64,000 nt of DNA from the NCBI RefSeq assembly GCF_018390515.1, contig NZ_JAHBBK010000001.1, forward strand, positions 1,302,001-1,366,000, read 5' to 3'. The translations under genes were made by a program, and so were the position numbers. The notes under the pieces are model-generated. The model saw only the letters and a program-made list of their open reading frames with translations. It was not told where the DNA came from and ran no database searches. The stretch is from Mucilaginibacter sp. Bleaf8. Its GTDB lineage: Bacteria; Bacteroidota; Bacteroidia; Sphingobacteriales; Sphingobacteriaceae. Shown in pieces: positions 42,667 to 51,831 of the stretch. How positions within the stretch are numbered: position 1 is the stretch's first letter; each line of letters opens with the position of its first letter.

Positions 42667-44568
42667 TTACTTACCGGCCGGAATTTGCTTTACCAACCAG
42701 GCTATGACATCATTTGCCGCTTTGTAATTTTCCATTTCGGGCGGCAGCTTGCGGCCATCCAGGTACTCATTGTAAAACCACGGGTCGCCAACAGCCAGCA
42801 CGGTTCCTTTACCATATTTGGCGGCAGCTACCACCACTTCTGCCTGGTGGTTTAATACCGGTTTAGCTGGAGCCGTTAATGAGAAGGTGCTGATTTCTTT
42901 GATATATACTTTACGAGCCGTTTTAAACACCTCGTTACCCGCAGGTATAGTTACCGCACCTTGCTCAAATTGACTGCCTTGTACATGGTTTACGCTGTTT
43001 TCTTTGTATTGCATGCCAAACTTGGCCATTAACTGGTTCAGGTGCTTGAACTCGGCATTGCCGGTATCATTATTAAGCACCAGCAGCACGCCGCCCTGTT
43101 TTACCCACTCGCTGATGGCTTTAACATGCGGCTGCTCTATATATTTGGCATCAGGATTTTCTTTCGGGATATCAGGATCCACTATAAAGTAGATATCCGC
43201 TTTTTTAAGATTAGCAGTAGTAGGCGCATCATAAAGGGTTTGTGTGCTTAAGCCATAATTATTAAACAGGTAGCCCAGCAGTGAAAATCCGTTATTATCC
43301 ATGCCATTCCACTTATAATGATAAGGCAATACCTGACCGGTAATATCTTTTTTGCGCTCGTCATTAAAGTAGCTGTCAAGCAATACCGTTTTAACTTTGC
43401 CTGCAGATAAATGGGCCAAACGATCCACTTCTACGCTGGCCATGATGAAAGCGCCTACGCCCTTTAAGTCGTTAGTTGCTACTTTTTCGCCGATGTAGTA
43501 TTGGTAACTGCCATCGCGGTAAGGGTTTCCTCCTAAGCCGGCCACGCTGCATACTTTGTTTAAGTTTACCTGCCCGTTGGCGTCGGTGCTTATAAATTCT
43601 TTAATGATGCCTTTATAGCCCGTTTGTGCTACCTGCTGATATTGTGCTGGTAAATAACCTGCGCGTGCGCCTTTAGCCAAGGTGTACACAAACATGCAAG
43701 ATGCCGATGCCTCCAGGTAATTACCCTTTTCGCCGCCCTTATCAACCACCTGGTACCACACGCCCGATTTAGCATCCTGATACTTTTGTATGGCAGCGGC
43801 CAAACGGCCCAGTATGGCTACCAGTTGTGCACGCTTAGGGTGGTTGGCCGGCATATAATCCAGCACATCTACCAAAGCCATCCCATACCAGCCCATGGCA
43901 CGGCCCCAAATATTTGGCGACAAACCTGTTTGCGGATTTGCCCACCGCTCTTTTTTGCTTTGATCCCAGCCATGGTACAGCAAGCCGGTTTTAGCATTGC
44001 GGGCATTATTTTCCATCAGGATAAACTGATTGGCTATATCATCAAAAGCAGCATCCTCATGAAAAGTGCTGGCATATTCTGCATAAAAGGGCTCGCCCAT
44101 GTACAGGCCATCCAGCCACATTTGATTTGGGTAACGTTTTTTGTGCCAAAAGCCACCTTGCGGTATCCGGGGTTGATTCTTTAGCTGCTCATGCAACAAG
44201 TTTGCGGCCTTATAATATTTCTCTGCCCCGAGTACCCGATATAAAGTAAGCAGGCTCCGGCCACTCATTACGTTATCTATGTTATAGTCTTCGGCTTTAT
44301 AAGTACGTATGCTGCCATCGGCATTAATGTAATGATCGGCACAGTGCTGTACATATTTAAAATATCGTGCGTCGCCGGTTTGCATCCAGAGGCTTTTCAT
44401 GCCTTCCCATACCACCCCCTGCTCGTAGGTCCAACGCCCGGTTGATACCGTGTCGCTCCACAAAGTCATGGCGGTATTGGCCATTTTTTGTGCCCACGTT
44501 AAGCTTTGCGCCCTAAGTACGGGTAGGCCTGCCAATAGAAACAAGCACAGTAAATAAACTTTTCTCAT
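42667..44568 (-). CDS. GH105 unsaturated uronyl hydrolase with extra C-terminal domain
   Basis: 633 residues; signal peptide about 1-20. Residues about 25-390 form the (alpha/alpha)6 barrel of GH105 (unsaturated rhamnogalacturonyl/galacturonyl hydrolase; YteR/YesR-like): RWTYEQGVVWEGM, MSGRSLLTLYR, MWLDGLYMGEPFYAEYA, WGRAMGWYGMALVDVL. Residues about 395-633 are an additional Rossmann-like, GATase1/DUF4350-like domain (KTVLLDSYFN, YFIVDPDIPKENPDAKYIE in part, GGVLLVLNND, YGKGTVLAVGDPWFYNE), absent from standard 370-residue GH105 proteins. Reaction: removal of the 4,5-unsaturated uronic acid from pectin lyase products in the periplasm. It is first gene of the operon with uxaB and uxaA; a candidate LacI operator lies about 140 bp upstream. 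Confidence 0.88.
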   Translation of the reverse strand: MRKVYLLCLFLLAGLPVLRAQSLTWAQKMANTAMTLWSDTVSTGRWTYEQGVVWEGMKSLWMQTGDARYFKYVQHCADHYINADGSIRTYKAEDYNIDNVMSGRSLLTLYRVLGAEKYYKAANLLHEQLKNQPRIPQGGFWHKKRYPNQMWLDGLYMGEPFYAEYASTFHEDAAFDDIANQFILMENNARNAKTGLLYHGWDQSKKERWANPQTGLSPNIWGRAMGWYGMALVDVLDYMPANHPKRAQLVAILGRLAAAIQKYQDAKSGVWYQVVDKGGEKGNYLEASASCMFVYTLAKGARAGYLPAQYQQVAQTGYKGIIKEFISTDANGQVNLNKVCSVAGLGGNPYRDGSYQYYIGEKVATNDLKGVGAFIMASVEVDRLAHLSAGKVKTVLLDSYFNDERKKDITGQVLPYHYKWNGMDNNGFSLLGYLFNNYGLSTQTLYDAPTTANLKKADIYFIVDPDIPKENPDAKYIEQPHVKAISEWVKQGGVLLVLNNDTGNAEFKHLNQLMAKFGMQYKENSVNHVQGSQFEQGAVTIPAGNEVFKTARKVYIKEISTFSLTAPAKPVLNHQAEVVVAAAKYGKGTVLAVGDPWFYNEYLDGRKLPPEMENYKAANDVIAWLVKQIPAGK

Positions 44569-44708
44569 AGAAATTCCTTATCGCTTCAACCTCGGGAAGC
44601 CGCTTATGCAAGCCTGCCTTTCCCGGCGTTTAAATTGGTTTATAATCAGCTTTGATTACAATTTTAACTATTATTTGGTGCGTGGCAACCGGTTACTATC
44701 TAAATTTT

Positions 44709-44724
44709 TATGCAATCGTTCCCG
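44709..44724. promoter_or_regulatory. Candidate LacI-family operator, copy 1
   Basis: TATGCAATCGTTCCCG lies 141-156 bp upstream of the GH105 start. The identical 16 bases recur at 47683 between GH28 and the LacI regulator gene. The AATCGTT core fits LacI-family operators. Binding is inferred. Confidence 0.6.
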
Positions 44725-44747
44725 GCAACGTTATCTTTTTAAAAGCA

Positions 44748-45797
44748 TTAATGTACTGCCTCCTTACCCATTTGTTCAACAATGGTTAACGGCTCCCACT
44801 TGTCCTTTCCGGCAAGTATGTTTTCAATGGTATATTGCTTAGCTTCATATGGGGTCAATTGCCTTGTCCATTTTACACGCCCGGTACGGTTTGCGCCCGC
44901 ACCTGTATTGGCGTACTCGGCGTAGTAAGCTGTTCTTTCCTTATCTGGAAACGTCACATCACCTTTCCATGGATTCCAACCCAGCGGTACAATGTGTGGC
45001 CCCATCTCTGTTTTAATAAATACGGTTTTACCATACGGCCGCCATGGCCGGCCTAAAAATACTTTGCGTGCAGCCGTGTCTGCAATCAACTTACAGTTTA
45101 GGAACACAAACCCAAACCGTTGCCCAGGTGTGGTGGCTGCAGCAGTAATGTAGGAGCTAAGCAAGCTTTTAACGGTGCAGCTTTCAAATACTGCGGTAGC
45201 CTCTCCAAAAATAAAATCCGTAGTACCTTCGATGTAGCAGTTTTGATAGTACTGGCGACTATTCTCGGTAGCGGCGTACAGTGTATCCTGGTTACCCAAC
45301 AAACGGCTGTTCAGCATTACAAACCTGTCTGCTTCTACATGCAAAGCCACCGCCTGCCCTACCCGGCCGGCCGTATTTTCAATAGTCAGGTTTTGAATTT
45401 GGCAATCATTACCCTGCACCAATACGGTGTAAGAGGTGTACGTGCTCATCTTATCGCGCCCAAAGGCATCCCTGCCACCGGGAACCGGCTTGCCCGAATA
45501 GTCATTATTTGTAATTATCGTATTACCGGCACTTTCACCCACCAACGATATTTTGGTTTTCCAGGATGGGATGACCAACTTTTCGTGGTAAACGCCCTTT
45601 TTGATATAGATAGTCACTTGTTGCGGCCCCAAATCGCGTACTGCATTTACCGCTTCCTGGATGGTTTTATAATCACCGCTGCCATCTTGCGCAACGGTAA
45701 GCTTGGGACGAAACACGGCTGGCTGTGCCAGAAGCATACCCGCCCACAGCAGAAAAAACAATAACCACCCGGTTCTTTTCATGAACAGTATTATCAA
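44748..45797 (-). CDS. Pectinesterase (CE8)
   Basis: 349 residues. Signal peptide about 1-25 (after an alternative upstream Met; MKRTGWLLFFLLWAGMLLAQ is the clear core). Right-handed beta-helix of CE8 with TVAQDGSGDYKTIQEAVNAV, catalytic region QALALHVEADR-like (QAVALHVEADRFVMLNSRLLGNQDTLY in part, with the first catalytic Asp), GTTDFIFGEA (second Asp) and FLGRPWRPYGKTVF (Arg). Reaction: removal of methyl groups from homogalacturonan. It starts 6 bp after the GH28 gene, so they form one operon and act in sequence. Confidence 0.93.
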   Translation of the reverse strand: MIILFMKRTGWLLFFLLWAGMLLAQPAVFRPKLTVAQDGSGDYKTIQEAVNAVRDLGPQQVTIYIKKGVYHEKLVIPSWKTKISLVGESAGNTIITNNDYSGKPVPGGRDAFGRDKMSTYTSYTVLVQGNDCQIQNLTIENTAGRVGQAVALHVEADRFVMLNSRLLGNQDTLYAATENSRQYYQNCYIEGTTDFIFGEATAVFESCTVKSLLSSYITAAATTPGQRFGFVFLNCKLIADTAARKVFLGRPWRPYGKTVFIKTEMGPHIVPLGWNPWKGDVTFPDKERTAYYAEYANTGAGANRTGRVKWTRQLTPYEAKQYTIENILAGKDKWEPLTIVEQMGKEAVH

Positions 45798-45803
45798 AGC
45801 TTT

Positions 45804-47462
45804 TTATTCAGTTAGCACCTTGCTTTCGGCACCATTTTTAAATTCGGCTTTACTTTTTGCTTTAGTTACATCGGTATTGACAACCTTAATTTGGTTAGTT
45901 TTTTTACCGCTGATATTGAAAAGCAAATCCGTATTGGTACCATAACGCAGGTTATCAAACGTAACCTGGCTGCTATTACGGATATTGATAAGCGGGCTGG
46001 TTTGCTTACTTTCTAAGTAAACGTTTTTAAGGATGATGCCCTGACCTTCGATAATATCAGCGCCGCGGTCGGTTTTCAATACTATATCCTGCAGGTTGAT
46101 GTTCTTGATACTCATTTCGGGCAGGCCACGTACCAACAGGCCCCGCTCGGCCCCGTTACATACCACGTTGCTCACGTAAAAGTCTTTAAACTGCGGGGTA
46201 GCTTCTGTTACCGGCGGCATTTGCGCATCCTGGATATCTTCCAGGCTTGATGGGCTTTTGGATGCATAGTACATATCAAACAGAATAGCCTCATGCAAAA
46301 TATTGCGCATGGCTATGTTTTTGATATATATTTTCTCGACCACACCACCACGGCCACGGGTTGTTTTGAAACGTAAACCAATATCGGTTCCTATAAAGGA
46401 GCAATCGCTCACAAAAACATTTCGCGCCCCGCCCGACATTTCACTGCCTATTACAAAACCGCCATGTGCACGGTAAACTACGCTGTTGCGCACAATCATG
46501 TTTTCGGTAGGCTTGCCCCGCTTGCGGCCTTCTTCATCACGGCCGGATTTTACACAAATACCGTCGTCGCCGGCATCAAATGTACTATTGTCGATCAGTA
46601 CATTTCTGCACGACTCCACATCAATACCATCACCATTTTGTGCATGCCATGGGTTGCGTACACGTACGCCTTGTAGCGTTACATCTTCGCAAAGCAGGGT
46701 ATGCAGGCACCAGGCCGGTGAATTTTGAAAAGTAGTACCTTGCAGCAATACCTTTTTACAATTGGTAAGCACCAGCATATTGGGCCTGAAAAAGTCTTTA
46801 TACTGCTCATTGGCCGCCATGCTCGATCCGGGTTCAATATACCCGGCGCGCGGCGTTTTGATGCCTTTTTTATAGCTTTCGGACGGAAACCAGACTTTAC
46901 CGTCGTCACTCACCACACCGCCTGATTCTACTTTCACTTTCCATTCGTTGGCTGTTAAACGATCCTTACCAATGGCTCGCCACATTTCGCCATTACCGTC
47001 AATAATGCCTTCGCCGGTAATGCCGATGTTCTGCAGATTGTTGCCTGATATAGGCGATTCGTTACGATAAGCAGCGTGGCCTTCCCAGTTACCTTCAACC
47101 ATTTTGTACTGGCTCTTATCATCCGTAAACTGCAAAATTGCACCACGGGATACATGCAGATTTACATTATTTTTCAGCTTAACCGGACCCGTCATCCAAA
47201 CACCCGAAGGAACCAAAACCACCCCGCCACCTTTGGTACTACAGGCTGTGATTGCATTATTGATGCAGGATGTATTGAGGGTGATACCATCATTCTTAGC
47301 GCCGTATTTCACAATGTTGAAAGTATCTTTCCGGAAAACAGGCCGTGCTATTTTAGGCAGATTTTTCCAGGAGTAAGCCGTGCTTTGTGCAGATGCATAT
47401 CCGCAAGCTGCCAGGAGTAAGGCAGTAATGCAAGCAGTTTTAGTATTATTAAACATAGGCAA
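45804..47462 (-). CDS. GH28 polygalacturonase
   Basis: 552 residues. Signal peptide about 1-25 (ACITALLLAACGYASAQS). Parallel beta-helix with the GH28 active-site segments NGDGIDVESC (Asp), DAGDDGICVKSG (paired Asp), HGGFVIGSEMSGG (His) and LRFKTTRGRGG (Arg-x-Lys). Reaction: hydrolysis of alpha-1,4-galacturonosyl links in pectate, or removal of terminal galacturonate. It is the first gene of the GH28-CE8 operon; a candidate LacI operator lies about 220 bp upstream. Outer-membrane SusCD genes for pectin are not in this window. Confidence 0.93.
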   Translation of the reverse strand: MPMFNNTKTACITALLLAACGYASAQSTAYSWKNLPKIARPVFRKDTFNIVKYGAKNDGITLNTSCINNAITACSTKGGGVVLVPSGVWMTGPVKLKNNVNLHVSRGAILQFTDDKSQYKMVEGNWEGHAAYRNESPISGNNLQNIGITGEGIIDGNGEMWRAIGKDRLTANEWKVKVESGGVVSDDGKVWFPSESYKKGIKTPRAGYIEPGSSMAANEQYKDFFRPNMLVLTNCKKVLLQGTTFQNSPAWCLHTLLCEDVTLQGVRVRNPWHAQNGDGIDVESCRNVLIDNSTFDAGDDGICVKSGRDEEGRKRGKPTENMIVRNSVVYRAHGGFVIGSEMSGGARNVFVSDCSFIGTDIGLRFKTTRGRGGVVEKIYIKNIAMRNILHEAILFDMYYASKSPSSLEDIQDAQMPPVTEATPQFKDFYVSNVVCNGAERGLLVRGLPEMSIKNINLQDIVLKTDRGADIIEGQGIILKNVYLESKQTSPLINIRNSSQVTFDNLRYGTNTDLLFNISGKKTNQIKVVNTDVTKAKSKAEFKNGAESKVLTE

Positions 47463-47771
47463 TTGTTTATGCTATTTTTTGAATGCGATCAACATCACTA
47501 AAATCACTTTAAAACAACCTTGCGAACCTGATCCGTACAGTTGCTTGAAAATGATTTACAGTTAATTAATAATTGGTTAAGGCTGTATAATAAGATACGT
47601 GTACCTGATACAGCCAGGAACTAAGTTCCAAACAAGATTAATCACTACTGATAAATAAAAAAAGTTTATCCCGGATTAAAACTATGCAATCGTTCCCGAA
47701 GTGCATGGTGGTCCGGCTCACTTATAAAAGGTTATGATGCTATGTGAAATAACTATATTTTAGCCATTGCT
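47463..47771. promoter_or_regulatory. Divergent GH28/LacI intergenic region
   Basis: Holds promoters of the GH28 operon and the regulator gene. GGCTGTAT (47581-47588) pairs with ATACAGCC (47608-47615), loop 19 nt. A -7-like TATATTTT lies at 47754-47761, 10 bp before the regulator ATG. The second operator copy lies at 47683. Confidence 0.5.
47683..47698. promoter_or_regulatory. Candidate LacI-family operator, copy 2
   Basis: Identical to the 16-mer at 44709. It lies 221-236 bp upstream of the GH28 start and 74-89 bp upstream of the regulator ATG, so it could control both and give autoregulation. Confidence 0.6.
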
Positions 47772-48803
47772 ATGTTTGGATCGTACACCATAAAGGATAT
47801 TGCAAAAGCGCTAGGTTTATCTACCTCAACCGTATCACGGGCGTTGAATGGTAGCTATGAAATAGGTGCCGAAACCAAGAAACTGGTATTGGAATATGCC
47901 GAAAAGGTGAACTACCGGCCCAACCCCATTGCCCTGAGCCTGAAAGAGCAAAAGAGCCATTCTATTGGTGTGGTGGTATGTGAAGTAGCTAACAATTACT
48001 TTTCGCAGGCCATAAACGGTATTGAGTCTATCGCTTACAACTCGGGCTACCATGTAATTATCACGCAAACGCATGAGTCGGCAGCACGCGAGGCAACTAA
48101 CGTGCAGCACTTATTATCCAGGCATGTAGATGGCTTGCTGGTTTCCGTTTCCGCATCTACAACCGACATTACGCCCTACCAGTACCTGCACGATAAGGGC
48201 TTCCCTATCGTATTTTTTGACCGTGTTGCACAAGCGGTGAATACCCATAAAATTACGGCTAACAATATAAAGGGAGCATTTGACCTTACCGAGCACCTGA
48301 TAGCCAACGGCTTTACCCGGATTGCACACATCACCAGCTCGCGCAATTTGCTGATTAGTTCAGAGCGGCTTGAGGGTTATAAAGAAGCGCTGCAAAAATA
48401 TAACCTGCCTGTACAACCCGAATACATTAAACATTGCGAAAACGGCGGTATGATACAGGATGAGGTTGAAATGGCTTTGCAGGAGTTAATGACCTTGCCG
48501 GAACGCCCGCAGGCGTTGATCAGTACCAGCGACCGGATAACCACAACCTGCATTCCCATCATTAAAAGAATGGGATTCAAAATTCCGGATGATGTTGCTT
48601 TTGCAGGCTTTACCAATTCGGATGTAAGCGAATCGTTTGACCCGCCGCTTACAGTGTTGCGCCAGCCGGCATTTCAGATGGGACAAATGGCTACGGAGCT
48701 GCTTATTAAGACCATCGAAAGCAAAAGGCCTATTTATGAGTACCAGAATGAGCTGGTAGATACCGAACTTATTGTACGGAAATCATCGCTCAAATTAGCT
48801 TAA
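47772..48803 (+). CDS. LacI-family transcriptional regulator of pectin genes
   Basis: 343 residues. N-terminal LacI helix-turn-helix (YTIKDIAKALGLSTSTVSRAL, residues about 4-24, and hinge NYRPNPIALSL) and periplasmic-binding-like effector domain about 60-340 (SIGVVVCEVANNYFS, FDRVAQAVNTHKITANN, GFTNSDVSESFDPPLTVLRQP in part). Divergent from the GH28-CE8 operon, with an identical candidate operator before both pectin operons. By analogy with such regulators it would sense a galacturonate or ketodeoxy-sugar intermediate; the ligand is unknown. Confidence 0.92.
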   Translation: MFGSYTIKDIAKALGLSTSTVSRALNGSYEIGAETKKLVLEYAEKVNYRPNPIALSLKEQKSHSIGVVVCEVANNYFSQAINGIESIAYNSGYHVIITQTHESAAREATNVQHLLSRHVDGLLVSVSASTTDITPYQYLHDKGFPIVFFDRVAQAVNTHKITANNIKGAFDLTEHLIANGFTRIAHITSSRNLLISSERLEGYKEALQKYNLPVQPEYIKHCENGGMIQDEVEMALQELMTLPERPQALISTSDRITTTCIPIIKRMGFKIPDDVAFAGFTNSDVSESFDPPLTVLRQPAFQMGQMATELLIKTIESKRPIYEYQNELVDTELIVRKSSLKLA

Positions 48804-49024
48804 TCAGTACCTTCCAAACTGTAGCTGGCAGCCCGCTTATTGCCTTTATAACTAATCCGGCTACCGCAGAGGTCCATCATAATTATCTCGATATTTCACC
48901 GGCTATTTCTCTTCATGACCACCGGTGGAATTTCGGCTGAAATTTTCACCGACAAAACACCGCCGTTTACCGAGAACCTCCAACCAGCCGCCACTTTTGT
49001 ATGTGCTAAATTTACATATTGCTA

Positions 49025-49032
49025 TACTTTTG
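49025..49032 (+). promoter_or_regulatory. -7 box (TACTTTTG) of LiaF-like gene
   Basis: Match to TAnnTTTG 27 bp before ATG 49060; it lies inside the longer open frame that begins at 48925, so the longer form is unlikely. Confidence 0.5.
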
Positions 49033-49059
49033 GATCATCAAGTAATTCAAATAACAACC

Positions 49060-49884
49060 ATGAGCATCGAAACATACCCTAACCGCCCCCGCAATAATGG
49101 CAAAGCAACGGCCGGTATTATTTTACTATTAGTAGGCCTGGTATTATTGGTAAACCAGTTCCATTTTTTCTTTTTTCCGGGATGGCTGTTTAGCTGGCCG
49201 GTTTTCCTGATCATGATCGGCTTTTACAGTGGCGCTAAAAACAATTACAAGAATTCCACCTGGCTTATCCTGGTTATCATCGGCAGCATTTTTCTGTTCG
49301 ACAGAATTTTTGACGGCTTTGATTTAAGGCAGTACCTCTTTCCGCTGGGTTTTATTGTACTGGGTTTGTGGTTTATACTACGCCGTAACCAGCATGGCCG
49401 CAACCGGGCAGAACGCTGGCAGGCCTACAAAGAAGACCCTTACACCAAAGGATTTGAAGTTGACTATACAGTGAAAGAAGGAGGCGAAAGTACAGACGCT
49501 GATGCTACCTCAACCGAAAGCTTCAGTACCCCGCCGCCACAAGCCGACGACTTTATAGACAGTGTTACTGTATTTGGTAATGTAAAAAAGGTAGTGCTAT
49601 CTAAAAACTTCAGAGGTGGTGATATTGTGAACATTTTTGGTGGGTCAGAACTGGATTTCAGCCAGGCCGATATCAACGGCCGCGTAATACTGGATGTAAC
49701 CCAGCTGTTTGGCGGCGTGAAGCTGATCGTACCTCCGCATTGGCAGGTAACATCCGACCTGGCAGCCATATTTGGCGGCATTGACGATAAACGCTTTAAT
49801 AAAGCTATACCGCAAAATGCTGATAAAGTATTAGTACTAAAAGGTACCTCCATTTTTGCAGGTATTGATATACGCAGTTTTTAA
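49060..49884 (+). CDS. LiaF-like membrane protein with C-terminal beta-helix domain
   Basis: 274 residues from ATG 49060 (MSIETYPNRPRN); a longer frame from 48925 is rejected because of the -7 box within it. Four hydrophobic spans about 14-110 (TAGIILLLVGLVLLVNQ, WLFSWPVFLIMIGFYSGA, STWLILVIIGSIFLFD, YLFPLGFIVLGLWFIL) in the style of DUF5668/LiaF, then a linker and a C-terminal DUF2154-like domain about 160-274 (VTVFGNVKKVVLSKNF, GGDIVNIFGGSELDFSQADI in part, AAIFGGIDDKR). Family role: sensing or modulating cell-envelope stress with a two-component system; a LytS/LytTR pair follows 160 bp downstream. Confidence 0.85.
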   Translation: MSIETYPNRPRNNGKATAGIILLLVGLVLLVNQFHFFFFPGWLFSWPVFLIMIGFYSGAKNNYKNSTWLILVIIGSIFLFDRIFDGFDLRQYLFPLGFIVLGLWFILRRNQHGRNRAERWQAYKEDPYTKGFEVDYTVKEGGESTDADATSTESFSTPPPQADDFIDSVTVFGNVKKVVLSKNFRGGDIVNIFGGSELDFSQADINGRVILDVTQLFGGVKLIVPPHWQVTSDLAAIFGGIDDKRFNKAIPQNADKVLVLKGTSIFAGIDIRSF

Positions 49885-49902
49885 CCTTTAAAAAGCATAG
49901 TC

Positions 49903-49968
49903 ATGAACTGGTATTTAGTTATCATCAGCATTCACACTGTTTTTAAAACAGTTACAAAGCACCTGTAA
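49903..49968 (+). other. 21-codon mini-ORF after LiaF-like gene
   Basis: ATG then NWYLVIISIHTVFKTVTKHL and stop. The start MNWYL resembles DUF805 proteins, so it may be a truncated fragment of such a gene; it may also be chance. It overlaps the inverted repeats listed next. Confidence 0.2.
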
Positions 49969-49980
49969 ACTTACAGGTGC
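49936..49980. repeat. Two adjacent inverted repeats between LiaF and LytS genes
   Basis: ACTGTTTT/AAAACAGT (49936-49952) and GCACCTGTAA/TTACAGGTGC (49959-49980, perfect 10-bp arms, 2-nt centre). The second may be a terminator without T-tract or an operator. Confidence 0.5.
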
Positions 49981-50045
49981 AAGCTTTCTACATCTAAACC
50001 TTATCACTTATTTAATCACACTAACTGACCCACAATTCACAACAA

Positions 50046-51080
50046 ATGGCTGTATCAGCATCCATATTTACCAAACTGAACATGGCATTTGCCGCCGGCG
50101 GACTGGCCTGGGCCGGTTTGCAAGCTTACGTAGTGCACAGCTTCGGTTTTATTTGGTATGTGGCTATTATAGACAGCGTAGCAAGTACACTCCCTTTGGC
50201 GGCTGCCTGCTGGCTTATCAATAACAACCTACGTTATTACCAGCCCGGTAAAGGCAGTTACATTAACCTGTTCTTTTGGTGTCTGGCACTGGCTGGCGCC
50301 TGCACGCTGCTGGTTCGGTTTACGCTGCCGCTTTTCAGCATCGGTAAAACGTACGATGTGTTCTTAGTCCAATCAACTACCCTGCGTTTTTTTACCTGCT
50401 TTATGGCTATTGGCTGGATGGCCATGATTAGCCTGATATGGTATGTGCAGCAAGACCAGAAAGAGAACGAAAAGCGTAAATCGGAAGCCGAAAAACTGGC
50501 CCGCGATGCGGAACTGTACAATTTACGCCAGCAACTGCAACCGCACTTTTTGTTTAATAGTTTGAATTCTATCAATGCGCTGATTGGTTTTAAGCCGGAC
50601 GAAGCCCGTAAGATGATCCATCAACTGTCCGACTTTTTGCGTGGTACGCTTAATAAAGATGAACAAACGCTGGTACCTTTGTGCGATGAGCTGAAACACC
50701 TGAACCTTTACCTTGATATTGAAAAAGTACGCTTTGGCCACCGGTTGCAAACCGAAATAAGTTGCGATGATAAATGTAAGGATGCCAAACTGCCGCCATT
50801 ACTGCTGCAACCCCTTGTTGAAAATGCCATTAAGTTTGGTTTGTATGATACAACCGGCGAAGTAACCGTAAGCATCAGGGCCGAAATTGAGGACAGCTAC
50901 CTGCTGGTAATGGTACAAAATCCATATGACCCGCAAACGGCCCGCCCACGCCAGGGAACTGGTTTTGGTGTAAGTGGCATACAACGCCGGCTTTATTTGC
51001 TATTTGCCCGTAACGATTTGGTGGAAACTTTCACAAATGATGATATATTTACCATCCTGATTAAGATTCCACAAGCATGA
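50046..51080 (+). CDS. LytS/YehU-type sensor histidine kinase
   Basis: 344 residues. About four membrane spans in 1-133 (for example AFAAGGLAWAGLQAYVV, FFWCLALAGACTLLV, FFTCFMAIGWMAMISLIWYV), a short coiled segment with KENEKRKSEAEK, then the His_kinase domain with phosphoacceptor His167 in LQPHFLFNSLNSI and an N-box/HATPase part (LLLQPLVENAIKFGLYD, GTGFGVSGIQRRLY). It phosphorylates the LytTR regulator encoded with a 4-bp overlap downstream. Context with the LiaF-like protein suggests envelope sensing. Confidence 0.92.
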   Translation: MAVSASIFTKLNMAFAAGGLAWAGLQAYVVHSFGFIWYVAIIDSVASTLPLAAACWLINNNLRYYQPGKGSYINLFFWCLALAGACTLLVRFTLPLFSIGKTYDVFLVQSTTLRFFTCFMAIGWMAMISLIWYVQQDQKENEKRKSEAEKLARDAELYNLRQQLQPHFLFNSLNSINALIGFKPDEARKMIHQLSDFLRGTLNKDEQTLVPLCDELKHLNLYLDIEKVRFGHRLQTEISCDDKCKDAKLPPLLLQPLVENAIKFGLYDTTGEVTVSIRAEIEDSYLLVMVQNPYDPQTARPRQGTGFGVSGIQRRLYLLFARNDLVETFTNDDIFTILIKIPQA

Positions 51081-51826
51081 AGCGCGCACTGATAATTGAT
51101 GACGAACCACTGGCCCGCATGGTAGTACAGGAATACCTGATGCCTTATACCGATATACAGGTTTTGCAGGAATGTGGCGATGGCTTTGAAGGCATTAAAG
51201 CCATTATGCAACACCAGCCCGATCTTATTTTTTTAGACGTGCAAATGCCCAAAATCAATGGGTTTGAAATGTTGGAACTGGTTGATCAGGCACCGCAGGT
51301 AATTTTCACTACCGCATTTGATGAGTATGCCATTAAGGCCTTTGAGGCACATGCTGTAGATTATCTGTTAAAACCATTCAGCCGCGAAAGGTTCAATAAG
51401 GCCGTAGATAAATTTCTGGCACAATCGGCCGCTACCAGTGCTCAGCCGCAAAAACAAACGGAAGAGCTGCTGGAAACCGTGGCGCAATCGCCCGGTCAGC
51501 ATGAGCGTATTGTGGTAAAAACCGGTACCAAAGTAAAAATCATCCCGGTGCAGGATGTGGAGTATCTATCAGCCGATGATGACTATGTAAGCATCCACAC
51601 AGCCGAAGGCGCGTTTTTGAAAAACAAAACCATGAGCTTTTTTGAACAAACGCTGGATGCCCGGCAGTTTGTGCGCGTGCATCGCTCCTACATCATCAGC
51701 ATTCCTCAAATCACCCGTATAGATCCTTATGAAAAGGATGCCCATTTGGCCATTCTTAAATCAGGCGCTCGCATACCGGTTAGCAGAAGCGGGTACGCCA
51801 AGCTAAAGCAAGTATTGGGCCTGTAG
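51077..51826 (+). CDS. LytTR-family response regulator
   Basis: 249 residues. Receiver domain 1-120 with phosphoacceptor Asp54 (LIFLDVQMPK), Thr in VIFTTAFDEYA and Lys in LLKPFSRE; LytTR DNA-binding domain about 145-249 (RIVVKTGTKVKIIPVQDVEYL in part, FVRVHRSYIIS, ARIPVSRSGYAKL). It overlaps the kinase gene by 4 bp and is its cognate partner. Target genes are not visible; the LiaF-like gene upstream is a candidate. Confidence 0.94.
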   Translation: MKRALIIDDEPLARMVVQEYLMPYTDIQVLQECGDGFEGIKAIMQHQPDLIFLDVQMPKINGFEMLELVDQAPQVIFTTAFDEYAIKAFEAHAVDYLLKPFSRERFNKAVDKFLAQSAATSAQPQKQTEELLETVAQSPGQHERIVVKTGTKVKIIPVQDVEYLSADDDYVSIHTAEGAFLKNKTMSFFEQTLDARQFVRVHRSYIISIPQITRIDPYEKDAHLAILKSGARIPVSRSGYAKLKQVLGL

Positions 51827-51831
51827 GTTTC

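Noticed and set aside
45120-45764. 214-codon plus-strand frame
   Set aside because: Antisense to the pectinesterase gene, whose catalytic motifs are clear.
48925-49059. Longer start of the LiaF-like gene
   Set aside because: A -7 promoter box lies inside this stretch and the residues do not belong to the family.
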